This document shows, in pieces, positions 36,506 through 47,800 of a stretch of DNA of 64,000 nucleotides. Positions within the stretch are counted from its first letter, which is position 1. Each line of letters opens with the position of its first letter. Both the position numbers and the translations under genes were made by a program. The notes under the pieces are model-generated. The model saw only the letters and a list, made by a program, of their open reading frames with translations. It was not told the DNA's origin and searched no databases. Source of the DNA: Ciona intestinalis (taxonomy: Eukaryota; Chordata; Ascidiacea; Phlebobranchia; Cionidae); NCBI RefSeq assembly GCF_000224145.3, contig NC_020176.2:3369826-3433825 (forward strand), written 5' to 3'.

Positions 36506-38752
36506 GAAAAGTTAATGTTAATTTACAAACAGGACTTTCATAGCAGTAACTTGTCCGAATTATTAATCTGCAATTTTCACTGTAGGTTGGGTTTAATTTG
36601 ATTGTTGCACGTTTTCCTAATATAACAGTATATTTTTAATCCAACAACTGTCGTTTTGTGTAATCAATTTATGCTGTGTAAAATGTCAAAACGCGTTAAA
36701 TACCTTTTCCCATAGTTTGCTGCTTAGTAATAGCAACAGCTCCAAGATTTAGTGGCAGTTTTGTGCATGTCAATCTGTAATAGTAAAAATAACATAAACG
36801 GTCTAGCAGAAAAAAACACCTACAAAGTTACATGCGTGGCAAAACATAAGCAGGCACAAGGTTTAAGGTGTATAAAACAGAATACCTGTGTTGAAGTTGC
36901 CCGGTCACATGAAATAAATAAGTGACATTTATTTATTTACTCATTCAAAGTGATTTTATAATTACAATTGAACATTTACCCATCAAAAACACTCATAGTT
37001 GAGGTCATAACATCGCTATACACAACAATGCGACCGTATGAACGTGTTGAAAGATTGTTGAAGTAAACATCTTGATTGAACGAACATGACAGCTTTGTTG
37101 AGTAATTATAAACATTTTCTTCCTTTGTGTAAACTAAGGTTGTTTTGTTGCTGCGTTCAGTCAATTCTTGCACAGATTCTATAGAAAATTGTATAAATGT
37201 TAATATCAATTCTTGGAAAGATTTTACACCAAAATAGTATAAATGTTAATAGCCAAAGCCAATGTACATATCGTGGCATGAGCAAACAAAGTTGAGGTTT
37301 TACTAACAAAATGCTGTAGCAAATTGATTTTGTGTAAGTGACTAGTCGTGCTTGCCCCCCATTTAAATTCTATTATAAACCTTTTTACCATTTTAATGGA
37401 AGATTTATTATTCTTTTGAACAAAACCAGCTTTACAAGTTTTACCACTAAAAGTGAAGCTACCATAATGATGCAAATAAGTTCAGTAAAATGTATATAAT
37501 ATATATATATATATATATGTATATATGTAGTATATATACTAAATAACTAAAACATACATCACCTGGAGTAATATCATTGTTATAAGGAATCAACCCAAAA
37601 CTTTCAATTTTCTGCAAACTGAAGGACAATAAGACATACATGTTATATAAACCAAAATGTAATTGTGCATTATATTTGTATGTAAAAAAAATGTTATATT
37701 CTATAACGTTATATTAATTTGGTGACCTGCAAATCTCTTGATTTAATCTGAAACTTTAAAAGATATTTTGAACATTATATATTTATAGTTGGTGTATATA
37801 TATATATATATTATTTTTAGTCTTTTTAGATATCATTAAAAATACGAAAAACACTGCATAGAAAAAAGAACATATACTATTTATTTTAACAAAAATTCAC
37901 TTCCTAAATCTGAACAATTTAAACTGTAAGTAGTGAAATTAACCTCTGAAGGAATTCCTCCTGCAGTTGTGGTGTGTTGGAATACAGAAAGGCAATTTTC
38001 TGTTGCATTTGATTTACATTAACTTGCACATCATCGTCACAGCAATTTAGACCAACAGATTTTAAAAGTTGTTTCAACAAAGAGCAAACCATAGGGTTTG
38101 TTGCTGTGTCATTTGCCCCGACCAAGAGTGGTAGCTATGGGAAGAAATGTTAGGGTGATTAGACTTTGCTTGCATTAATATAAAGACACATTGATTTACT
38201 ATGGTTTAGCTACACCTATGATGTGGTTGATTGTTTGAAATAAAAACATAAATACAAACCGTTGAAATAGAAAGTTTTCCAGTATTCTCTGTAGAGTGAT
38301 GCATTGATACATTCAACAATTTTTCATCAACAATGACTTCATGAATGGACTTTGCATTTCCTTTTAAAACAAATGATGGGAAATATTTTTGTTCGAGGAC
38401 CTTTTTTTCTTCGCCTTGTTTTATAAACAGGGGCCCAGAAATAATCGGCAATTTCTCAACATGAAATGGTGATGGTTCAGACACAGGGATATAATTGAAC
38501 ATCAGGATATTGCCTCCTGAAGTAATGAAGCTTTTAAGTAAGTTGCTGGTATGGGTCTGGTTATCTTTGTCTGAAAAGAATGATTCACACCCCCAAACTA
38601 TAACTGTGTGAGTGTTTTTAATCCAAGGATCTTTTCGAAAACTGGTGGTTGAAATTGGGTAGAGGGTGTAGCTGTGTTTTGCTAGGCACAGTTGAAGTAG
38701 CTTTATGGCTCCATCAGATACTTCATGCCGTTTACCAGGACTGTACAGTAGT
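36506..38752. repeat. Duplicated segment: HLCS exons 5-1, copy B
   Basis: Partner of 29139-31179. It carries an extra 45 bp near 37207-37251 flanked by TATAAATGTTAATA, an extra 170 bp or so near 37745-37915 in the intron before exon 2, and a longer TA microsatellite at about 37496-37530. Confidence 0.9.
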
Positions 38753-38904
38753 ATGTTGGGTGGCTTCATTTGTGTCACATTTGGATTTATCTTACACACA
38801 TTATCAGATTGTGTTTTAAACACAGTGTTTAACACAGAACTGGAGGTGCGGTCTTTGTAAAGGAACGGGTTTAACATGGTTTTCCACGAAGAAAATAGTT
38901 TCAT
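36704..38904 (-). CDS. HLCS: Holocarboxylase synthetase, exons 1-5 (haplotype copy B, complete 5' end)
   Basis: Exons 38904-38260, 38134-37944, 37618-37563, 37178-36980, 36774-36704, phases identical to copy A. Exon 1 encodes 215 residues starting MKLFSSWKTMLNPF and includes the glutamine-amidotransferase-like N-terminal region typical of animal HLCS ([35 protein letters not shown]). The start at 38904 is the first ATG after the ASDURF stop; a second in-frame ATG lies nine codons in (MLNPF). Differences from copy A include Gly for Ala in KIESFxLIPYN, and Leu for Pro in exon 5. The rest of this copy (exons 6-10) is missing behind the 125-N gap. See ASDURF for the shared transcript. Confidence 0.92.
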
Positions 38905-38931
38905 ATAGTTTATTTCGTATAATGTGCAACA

Positions 38932-39141
38932 CTAATTTGCTTGTCCCTGCGTTTCTGCTCGAGCATTCGCTTTCTGCAGGTCTTCGCGCTTCTTTTTACA
39001 CTCTGATAATTCCTTTTCTCGGGTAGTTACAAAAAACACGTTGCTGTTCGGTTGTTGTTTATAGACTTTTGCGTCTTTCTTTAAGCTTTCCAACTCTTGC
39101 TGTAGAACCTTTTGGGTGTGTAACTCTTGTTGTAACGACAT
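38932..39141 (-). CDS. ASDURF: ASDURF-like prefoldin-family small protein, immediately upstream of HLCS
   Basis: 69 residues, MSLQQELHTQ to AETQGQAN. The core LKKDAKVYKQQPNSNVFF lines up with human ASDURF LKKNRKVYRQQQNSNIFF (recalled, not searched), and the flanking coiled-coil helices match in pattern. ASDURF is known in human as the upstream ORF of ASNSD1; its product is a prefoldin-like subunit of the PAQosome chaperone complex. Here the ORF ends with TAG at 38932-38934, and the HLCS ATG follows after only 27 nt on the same strand and in the same frame, with no stop between. There is no AG in the spacer, so a trans-splice acceptor for HLCS is unlikely there. One bicistronic mRNA is the simplest reading. 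The human protein is 96 residues, so this one lacks the N-terminal tail. Confidence 0.8.
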   Translation of the reverse strand: MSLQQELHTQKVLQQELESLKKDAKVYKQQPNSNVFFVTTREKELSECKKKREDLQKANARAETQGQAN

Positions 39142-39524
39142 GACTTCTTCACAATAAACAAGATTTCGTTTTGAGAAAAAAGCTGGCGCGTTTTAAGGGG
39201 AAGTCCCTTGATTGAAGAATGGATGCACTCATGCAAATCAGATTTCGGTACTTTTGTATTCATGACAAAAGAAAAGGTTTGCGCTATTATGAATGTTTTA
39301 ACTTTCAGCCTATGATTGCGGTTTCATCAACGCTACTAAATATTTAAAGTTAATCTAGTTTTGTGCTTTCCTACAACAGAAACCTACAGCACATAGGATT
39401 TATAAATGTTATGGGTTACCATCATCGTCCCTGCGAAATTCTAATATAGTTTCCGCTATAGTTTGCGTTGGCGTATGAATAGTTTATAACTCCGTGCGAG
39501 AAACTACTTTAAAGAAATTTGATC
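39142..39524. promoter_or_regulatory. Bidirectional promoter region, ASDURF/HLCS (-) and METTL13 (+)
   Basis: Only 383 bp separate two divergent start codons, so both promoters must lie here or overlap. I see no clear TATA box in a convincing position. This is inference from spacing only. Confidence 0.5.
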
Positions 39525-41564
39525 ATGGACTTACTGCCGAAAGTCAGCTCTGACTTTAGTACGTCTGGCTATTGGGAGACTTTCTTCAGTAAAAGGCTAC
39601 AAGCGTTCGAGTGGTATGGAAACTATTTAGAACTTTGTGGGTTACTACATCGCTATATAAAACCGAAAGATGATATTCTAGTAATAGGCTGCGGAAATTC
39701 GATTCTCAGTGAACAAATGTACAACGCGGGATTTAACAAGATTATGAACATCGACATCAGTCAAACTGTCATTAAACAGATGAGGTTAAAGAACAAAGAT
39801 AAAACGGAAATGGATTGGAAAGTTATGGACGTTACAAACATGGATTTCGAGAACGGGCAATACTCCGTGGTTCTTGACAAAGGAACATTGGATGCAATGA
39901 TGAGTGATGATGCAGGGGAAGAAACGACAGTCGAGAAAATGTTTGACGAGATAGATCGCGTTTTACGCACTGGAGGGCGATACATATGTTTCTCGCTCGC
40001 TCAAGATCATATTGTTCGAAAAGTTGTTCGTTATTTTTCAGATCATCAATATCTTGTGCGTATACATAAAGTGTCAACTGTGCCAAACCAGGAATCAACT
40101 GGAGTTCAAATGCCGGTTTTCTCGTTCATTTTTACCAAGTTTGTAAAACTTCCTTCTAAGATTTTTGAAGTTTGTTTCGAAGATTCTGTGAAACCAACAA
40201 GAATTCAATCAGAAGATGAAATAATAGAATTAACGAAATCGCAACAATATTATGCAATGTTAAAAAATCAACTTTCCTCTGAAACGACAACTAATGCGCC
40301 GCCGATTGAATTGTTTAGCAGCGAGGATGTTGTTAATGTGAGATACACTATGCATGTGGTTGACCTAAAAGATTATAAACCAAAACACAAGTTTGGGATA
40401 TTCATTATTCCACAAGGAAGAGAATGTGAATGGTTATATGGTTCTAGTGAAGGAAGAAGGCAAGTAGCAGAGAGCGCTCGCTTCATGAGATTAGTGTTTG
40501 TTGCTTTGAATCGTGAACACACATATGGTGGTATGCAAGCCATTCAAGATGAGTTATCAACAAAAGTTCTCGAATTGTCGCCGAATAATATACCTGAGAA
40601 TTACCAAGTCCCATTTATGACAGATGGGGGAAATGATATAGGTGAACGCACTGTACGACATCGATGTAAAAGTGATTTGACAGGAGGGTTCGTAATTGAG
40701 GACTATAAAGGAGCAAATGGGGTGTGGTATCGGCAACTTGTGTTTGAGGATCATTTAACCAGCGTACAAAGTGTTGTACGCCTTAAAATGCTTGATAAAA
40801 AGAAAAAAAGACGTCAGCGTGGAGCAGCGACAGATAATATGAAGTTAGTTCCAGATGGGTCGTATCTTGCATCAAATTATTCACAGCTGATGGTTTCTGG
40901 GCTGGCGAGTATAATTCAAAATCCATCCGATAAATTTCGCATTCTGGTTATAGGTCTCGGTGGTGGTACAATGAGTTTATTTATGTTGCATTGTTTTAAG
41001 CAGTGTAATATAACTGCTGTTGAGCTGGATGCTTCTGTCGCTGCTGTAGCGAAGCAATGGTTTGGTCTATCCAACGATACATATGAATCTCGTATAAATA
41101 TTACTGTTGAGGACGGAATACAGTATGTGGAAAAATTGGCGAACTTGAACAAAACATCTGAAAGTAGTTTGCTGTTTGACGTTATTGTGCTTGATGCCGA
41201 TTCTAAGGATACTACATCGAGTATAAGATGCCCTCCTATAAACTTTATGAATGAAGAATTTCTATCTAACTTGAAATATATTATGAAAAACAAAAGCGGA
41301 TTTTTCTTGAATCTTCTGTGTCGTGACAGTCACGCAAAAACGGAAGTTATTAAAAAATTGAAGAATTATTTTCCTCAAATTTACAAGGCCAGTTGTGAAG
41401 AAGACGTGAATGAGGTTCTGATGTGTTTTAATACAAACGACGGTTGTATGAAGGAAAAGTTGAAAGTCTGGTTAGCCAAAGCTGCCACATGGGAAAAACA
41501 ACTTGAATCAAATTTTCAAGATTTTCAAATTACTGATTTACTGAAATCATTTGCTGTTGCGTAA
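39525..41564 (+). CDS. METTL13: METTL13, dual methyltransferase of eEF1A, intronless
   Basis: 679 residues (human 699). METTL13 (eEF1AKNMT) methylates eEF1A at its N-terminus and at Lys55 with two separate SAM-dependent domains. Domain 1: SGYWETFF, FEWYG, SAM motif I LVIGCGNSILSE (residues 52-63), DKGTLDAM near 120, LRTGGRYICFSLAQ. Middle region: FIIPQGRECEWLYGSSEGR. Domain 2: SAM motif I LVIGLGGGTMSLF (about 474-486), acidic loop AVELDASVAAVA, DVIVLDADSKD near 552. The start is ATG 39525; the frame upstream has no earlier ATG. The whole gene is one exon, unlike the vertebrate gene, and codon use is ordinary for the window. Its only close neighbour is the divergent ASDURF/HLCS unit. Confidence 0.96.
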   Translation: MDLLPKVSSDFSTSGYWETFFSKRLQAFEWYGNYLELCGLLHRYIKPKDDILVIGCGNSILSEQMYNAGFNKIMNIDISQTVIKQMRLKNKDKTEMDWKVMDVTNMDFENGQYSVVLDKGTLDAMMSDDAGEETTVEKMFDEIDRVLRTGGRYICFSLAQDHIVRKVVRYFSDHQYLVRIHKVSTVPNQESTGVQMPVFSFIFTKFVKLPSKIFEVCFEDSVKPTRIQSEDEIIELTKSQQYYAMLKNQLSSETTTNAPPIELFSSEDVVNVRYTMHVVDLKDYKPKHKFGIFIIPQGRECEWLYGSSEGRRQVAESARFMRLVFVALNREHTYGGMQAIQDELSTKVLELSPNNIPENYQVPFMTDGGNDIGERTVRHRCKSDLTGGFVIEDYKGANGVWYRQLVFEDHLTSVQSVVRLKMLDKKKKRRQRGAATDNMKLVPDGSYLASNYSQLMVSGLASIIQNPSDKFRILVIGLGGGTMSLFMLHCFKQCNITAVELDASVAAVAKQWFGLSNDTYESRINITVEDGIQYVEKLANLNKTSESSLLFDVIVLDADSKDTTSSIRCPPINFMNEEFLSNLKYIMKNKSGFFLNLLCRDSHAKTEVIKKLKNYFPQIYKASCEEDVNEVLMCFNTNDGCMKEKLKVWLAKAATWEKQLESNFQDFQITDLLKSFAVA

Positions 41565-41881
41565 AACTTTTGTTGTAAATTTTTTTTATACTTCAAAATT
41601 CGCGTAACATAACATAAGTTACAACATATTTTTATTTCTTTCTTTAAAAATGATAGTAGAAATCATATTATTGAAACAAGAAGTATCACGGCATGATGCA
41701 TAACAACTTGCATAAACAATTGAACTAAAACACCAGTCTGCGTTATTTTAATACAACTAATTTTAATTGTATTTCTATTTACGTAGATGTATACGCATTC
41801 TGGCCTAAATTGATTAAAATTTAGGAGCCTTTTTATAGAATGCACTGTGTTGTTTTACCTTGAAGCCTCAATTTTAAAACA
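41565..41881. other. METTL13-TRPM2 spacer
   Basis: 317 bp of AT-rich DNA between two genes on the same strand. No clear AATAAA for METTL13. It must hold the METTL13 3' UTR and the TRPM2 leader. Tight spacing could mean an operon-like pair, but no strong acceptor precedes the TRPM2 ATG. Confidence 0.4.
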
Positions 41882-44800
41882 ATGTCTTACAGCCATCATA
41901 TGCACCAGCGTGGGCATCATGATTTGACTAACTTTCGTTCTAGAAAAACATACCCCATGCTAGCTGCATCAGTGTGGATGGAACACCAGCCAAGGCACAA
42001 CAAGAACATTGTAAGTTAGAATATTTCATTTATTTAAACTGGCATGTTTGATTTTAATTACATTGAAACTGCTATAATTGGTTATTTGATTGTTTTTTTA
42101 AGAGTGTGTTCAACCCAGTCTTAAGCCTCTTATAAGGTGATATTGATTATCAGTGGTCTTTCTGCACATTTTTCTTTTTAATCACTCAAATTGTCACTTT
42201 TTCCAACAACACTGGTGGATTCTAAACTAGCACCAAATATAGGAATTAAAATAACATGCTTGGACCTCAAAAATGTAAAATCGAACATACAAACACAGGT
42301 ATTCATAACACATATATTTCCACAGGATAGTATGGCAATGGACAAGGTTTCATCTGCCCACTGGATTCAGAAAACTTTTAAAATTCCAAAACCTGAAGAT
42401 GGCACTGTTCTACAAAGAAGAACGGACGCTTTTTCCGATTTAAATTTTGTTGGAGCAAAAAACAAACAAGCAAAGGTTGTAAGGGATGAAAGTTTTCGAA
42501 ATTTTTATTTAGTATAAAGTATAAAAACTAATAACAAAGTTGCAAAGTTGGTAACAATGTTACATGTAAGCGAGAACAAGTGTATGAATTAAACGCTCCT
42601 ATGTGGGTAAGGTGAGAATTTAGTGAAAGACCTGGGTTTTCCGACAGATTTATAAAACAGTACACAACGCGTTATAACTGTAATTGTATGGCTACACAAG
42701 CACTAATAAGGAATTTTAACACATGAAATTGAAACCATTTTATTTCACTATATTTAGGTAGTATAAGGTATAGTTTTACCAGATGACAATTTTCTCTCTA
42801 TATATTAACTTGTTATTTTTAATACAGTACATACGAGTTGGTAATAACACCCCACCACAAGATATTTACGAACTCCTAACAACCCGTTGGAATCTACAGA
42901 CACCTAACCTTATAATATCCGTAACTGGTGGTGCTAGTAACTTTCACATGAATTCAAGTCTCACCAAGGAGTTTAGGAGAAGTTTAATAAAACTTGCTGA
43001 AAGCACTGGTAAGTAAAGGTCGACCCATATATCTGATTACAAATTTTATTGGTTCATATTGGATCGATGTCATTGAACAATGTTGATAATTCACCTATGT
43101 ATAATTCGTTTGTGCAAAGCATGTGCGTCCTATTTGACCTTAATGTGTGTCCTCAATTAGGGTCCACGTGCATCCTAATTTGACATCCGTGTGTTGTAGT
43201 TAAGTACCATTAGGATTAGTTAAGCGTTAGAGTACATAACCATAGCATACTGGGTTCAAAGCTCACTGCTGCTATTGTTTTCCTCCATTTTCCGGCAATT
43301 GTTAGTTTAACATTGCATATTGAAACGTGCTACAGATTTTATACAGTTTAAAAACTCTAGGTTTTAACATAGGAAATGACTGTGGTCATGAATCCAATGT
43401 ACAAACTATTATAGGCCTACTTTAAAGTAGCTATATGCTTGCAGCTTGCTGAATTAGTTTTAACTAATTTGAAGCTATTATCTTAATCGTTTATTTTTCA
43501 AATTTAACTTCATCATAAAAAGGAAATGAGCTTTTAAAATTCATTTAAACACTTTTTTCTAAATACAAATGTAGAAAAGTAGGTATGAACATGATCCAAA
43601 TTATTTCTATTGCTTCATATATAGCATTGTGTATGTTCCAGGTGCTTGGATAGTAACTGGAGGTACAAACACTGGTGTTATGAAGCATGTAGGGAAAGCT
43701 GTGCATGAATATGCTGCTGTTAAAAGCGAGAGTGCAAAGGTCTGTGAATGTTTCAGAAATACTAAAATTTATAGTCTTATACATTGAAAAAGTGGTAAGA
43801 TAGTTTTTAAAGATACTGTCACTAATTAATGAATAACTGTAACTTATTTATTCTTATGTGGCCGGCAGGCCGGGCAATGACAGTCATTTTATGACAATTG
43901 ATCTGTATTCACTTCGTGCTGTTGGTATGAATTTTTTTCTGATTTTTCTTAATTTTCTGCAGGTCGTTACGCTTGGTATTGTAACATGGGGTATTGTTAA
44001 GAATAAAGAAGATCTAATTCGTCCTGAACATGCAAAAAACTGGGTAGCTAACTTTGTTTCTCCATCATAACATAACATTACAGACTTACTTACAGCTACT
44101 AAGAAATTCATGCAAAAGTTTAGTCTGTAGGTTTGTTCTATTGAGATGCTACACTATTTTTTAAACTGGGTTACATCCTTACGTGGCAGGACAGAAATAG
44201 CGACAATTGTTATAACATCTATGTTCTTTTTCACACACTTGGGAGTTACCTAGCATGTAACTTTATGGTTGATTGTTTTCATGTTTTATTTAAAGTTTCA
44301 CTGACAATTTAGACAATCAATAAAAAGTAAGGGACCACTGTTTTGTAGTGATTGCCGTTAGGATGCACTAACTACTCCACCACAATGCTGTTATTATGTT
44401 TTAAACTACCCCTTTTTTATTTTGAGACCAACAGATTGATCCATATTATTCCCCAGAGTGCCAACTACAATATCAACCCTGGTTCTATCATAGCTAACAG
44501 GGAAAGCCTGCTTGATCCAAACCATTCACATTTCATCCTCGTAGATGATGGTACAGAAGGAGAGTTTGGAAAAGAAATTAATCTGCGTACTGCATTAGAA
44601 GCTTATATAGGTGAAGGAAGAACTTTTTTATCAATTTGTTTTTGCTTATTTTTGAGTTATTTTTTACTTTTACTTAAAACTTTTTTTCTTCATAACTTTT
44701 TTATTTTAAATTAGTGTTATGCATGTCAAATTGAAATAGGAGTTGTGTAACTACAAACGCAGGTGTAAACCTATGAGTGAAATTACAATGTAGGGTAGAC

Positions 44801-47800
44801 TAATTAATTTTTTGCCAGCTTCCCAAAAAACGTCAGACAATGTGAACGTACTAAATGTTGCTGTGATTGTTCAAGGGGGTGTGGGATCACTTAACGTAAG
44901 AAATCTCTGCTTGTTTAATTAAAATTTTATTAGTTTATGTACGTTTGAATATAATGGTAAATGGAAACCTATTGAATGTAACCTGATTTATCCTTATGTG
45001 CTGGGAAAACAACAGTTGTTACAACACTAGTATTGTGGTCGAATGTGTCCTTGGGCAAGACACTTAACAGCAATTGCTTCAACCCAGGGTACCTTATCGT
45101 TATCAGTTGCCCAAACTGTCCTCGGTGCCGAAATTATAAACAATTTGTATAAAACACTTGACTAAAAAAATAAAGGAACAATTTTGTAACACATAAAAAA
45201 TGTAACATTTATTGATTTTCACCTCATATTTTACATTTTCATTAACTGTCTTTACTTAATTTTCCACAGACTGTCCATAGTTCATTAAAAGAAGACACAC
45301 CAGTTGTTGTAGTGGCGGGGTCAGGTGGTTGGGCAGATATACTGGCAACCATATACAACCAAACCAATGACTTTGTAACGGAAACCATGATTGAGGGACT
45401 ACTTACAGGTATATATTGTTACAGCCATGATATTATACTTGTATTTTAGCTCCTTCCTCAAGAATTTTGTTAAAAATAAACGTTACAAAACAAATAATTA
45501 ATATTTTTTTAGAAAAATATAAAAATTCAAGGTATTTTGTTAAATATTCTTGACAGACCAAAGTACAAGCACTTATAGCTTTTTCTTCTATACATAGTAG
45601 GTTTCGGTAAAGTCTTGGCTTTACTGTATTTTATCGTCCCAGTTCGTAGTAAACAAAGAGTTTTAACAGAATTATTTAACTGTATCCTCACGACTCATGA
45701 TTAGGAAATACGGAAATTTATGATATAAAAAAATAGTTTTTCCACCAGAATATCTATTTACTTGAAACTATATAAATATATGTATGTTTTTTAAAAATAT
45801 TTTTCCAGATCTTAGCATGCCATACAAGCAAGAAACACTTGGTGAACTTACACAAACGGCAAACGAGTGTTTACAAATGAAAGACAAACTAACAATATAT
45901 CAACTTGATTCTTCGTCTGGTGCTGAAAATCTTGACATGGCTGTTTTACAAGCTTTATTATCAGGTATTAAAAGTCATATTATGTGGTATTGTCCAATGT
46001 TTTTAGTATAAGATGGCAAAATTAAAATGCATTTTCACACAGACCAATTTTATTAAAAACGTTTTTATCTGCAATTAGCTCAATATTACAAGAATGCCAT
46101 TTAGAAGAAAAGGTAATGTGAAAAGTAGCGTTATAAGTTGGGATTCATCGGTAAAATCTTTCTCGGACACCATTAAAATTATATGATTTAATTAAACATT
46201 TTATTTTATTAAACACAGCTAACTCTAGCAATCCTGAGGAAAAATTGAATTTATCTATGGCGTGGAACCGGTCTGATCTGGCTCGAACCAGTATTTTAAC
46301 TGATGATACTTTCATTCGATTGAATGAACCATTCATTACAGCAATGAAAGAGGTGTTGTATGATAATTTGCATCGGACTTTTCATTTTTATGGGTGGGGT
46401 TTACCTAGGATTTTGCTCATAGTGCCGTGGCAGTGGCTAGCATGTAAGCCTCCAACCCAGAGATAATGGGTTCAAGGATCATTGTGGGCGTATGTGAGCT
46501 TGGGCAAGACACTTTCAACCCAGTGCTCACTTATCGGTTAACAAAACAGTGATTCAGCAAAAAAACAAACACTTACTCATAAAATTGCATATTGCGCCAA
46601 AATGAAAACTGTACATATCAAACTAAGAATGCTTAAAAAATCCTATTATTCACTGCAGGACAAGCATGAATTTGTGAAGCTATTTCTCAGCCATGGAGCA
46701 GATATTTCAAAAATTTTCAATCCTGAAATTATTCTGTCATTATATCGGAACAAGAAAATGTTAAAAAATGCTCTGTTTCTAAATTTGTTGAAGCCGCGTG
46801 CTGATGATGATGAAAATGAATACGTTGATGTTACACATGACAAAATTGAACGGTTAGTTAACGAAGAATTGAAATTTTTGATATAAAAAATAAAAACATA
46901 AATATATGTATATATATACCGTAGTTTTTTGAATATGAAAAAAATTTAAATAAACCTAAAAGTTAAGTTTTGAATTCATGTGTGATTTTAATTATAGTAC
47001 TTCTCTCTGTATATTAATAATCATTATAATTGTGGTAATAAAACTCTAACTTTTTTCAGGGCTTTGAGGTCTTTAATGGGAGATGTTTATTCTTATTCTG
47101 ACGAGGTAATTTTAATATTTGGCTAATTTTTTTAAAAGAGAAAGAAATCATAGACCATCTTACTCTAATCTAATAACCATAAACATAACAGCTTAACCCC
47201 TAAGATTGTCACACATCACATGCAATAGTTTACTATTATAATGCATTGTCATTACTACACAATATATTTTCTCCATTTTTTTTATCAGAATGAACAAGAA
47301 CCACTCAAGGAATTGTTCCAGTTATGCATATTGCTCAATAGACGGGAAATGTCATTCGTTTTATGGGAAGTTATGAAAGAAAAATTATCAGCAGCAATTT
47401 CTGCGACCAGAATATTAAAATCTCTTTCTAAAAGGACAGAAATAAAAGAATATGTAAGTGTTTTTTGTTTTAAATATATAAATATATATTCTTTCAAAAA
47501 GATTTCTTTGTACTTTTGGCTAAGTATTCAAAAAACACGCGCAAAGTTAGTTGATGCATAAGTGATAACTTGTAAGCGGGCACAACGTGTATGGAAAAGA
47601 ACACCCAGGTTATAAAAAACTGTTGTTGTGAAGATAAAGCAAGTTGGATTCATTTCTGTTTGACAACTATGATTGTAATACATTTTAACAATGTCACTCC
47701 AGATTTTGTTATAAAAATTAAGAAATGTGACACCTCTGTTTCTTTATTAAAATTTTAAAATGCATATGCTGTATATATATATTACAGAAAGAAGAACTAC

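Noticed and set aside
39519-39524. Two extra codons at the METTL13 start
   Set aside because: They begin with TTG. ATG 39525 gives MDLLPK, matching the MNLLPK start I recall for human METTL13.
40916-41293. Minus-strand open frame of 125 codons inside METTL13
   Set aside because: Shadow of the METTL13 coding strand; no start context, no domain.
43963-44070. TRPM2 exon 5 ending at the in-frame TAA
   Set aside because: A donor GTAGCT after TGG at 44043 joins in phase to exon 6, whose product continues the MHR region; the stop lies in the intron.
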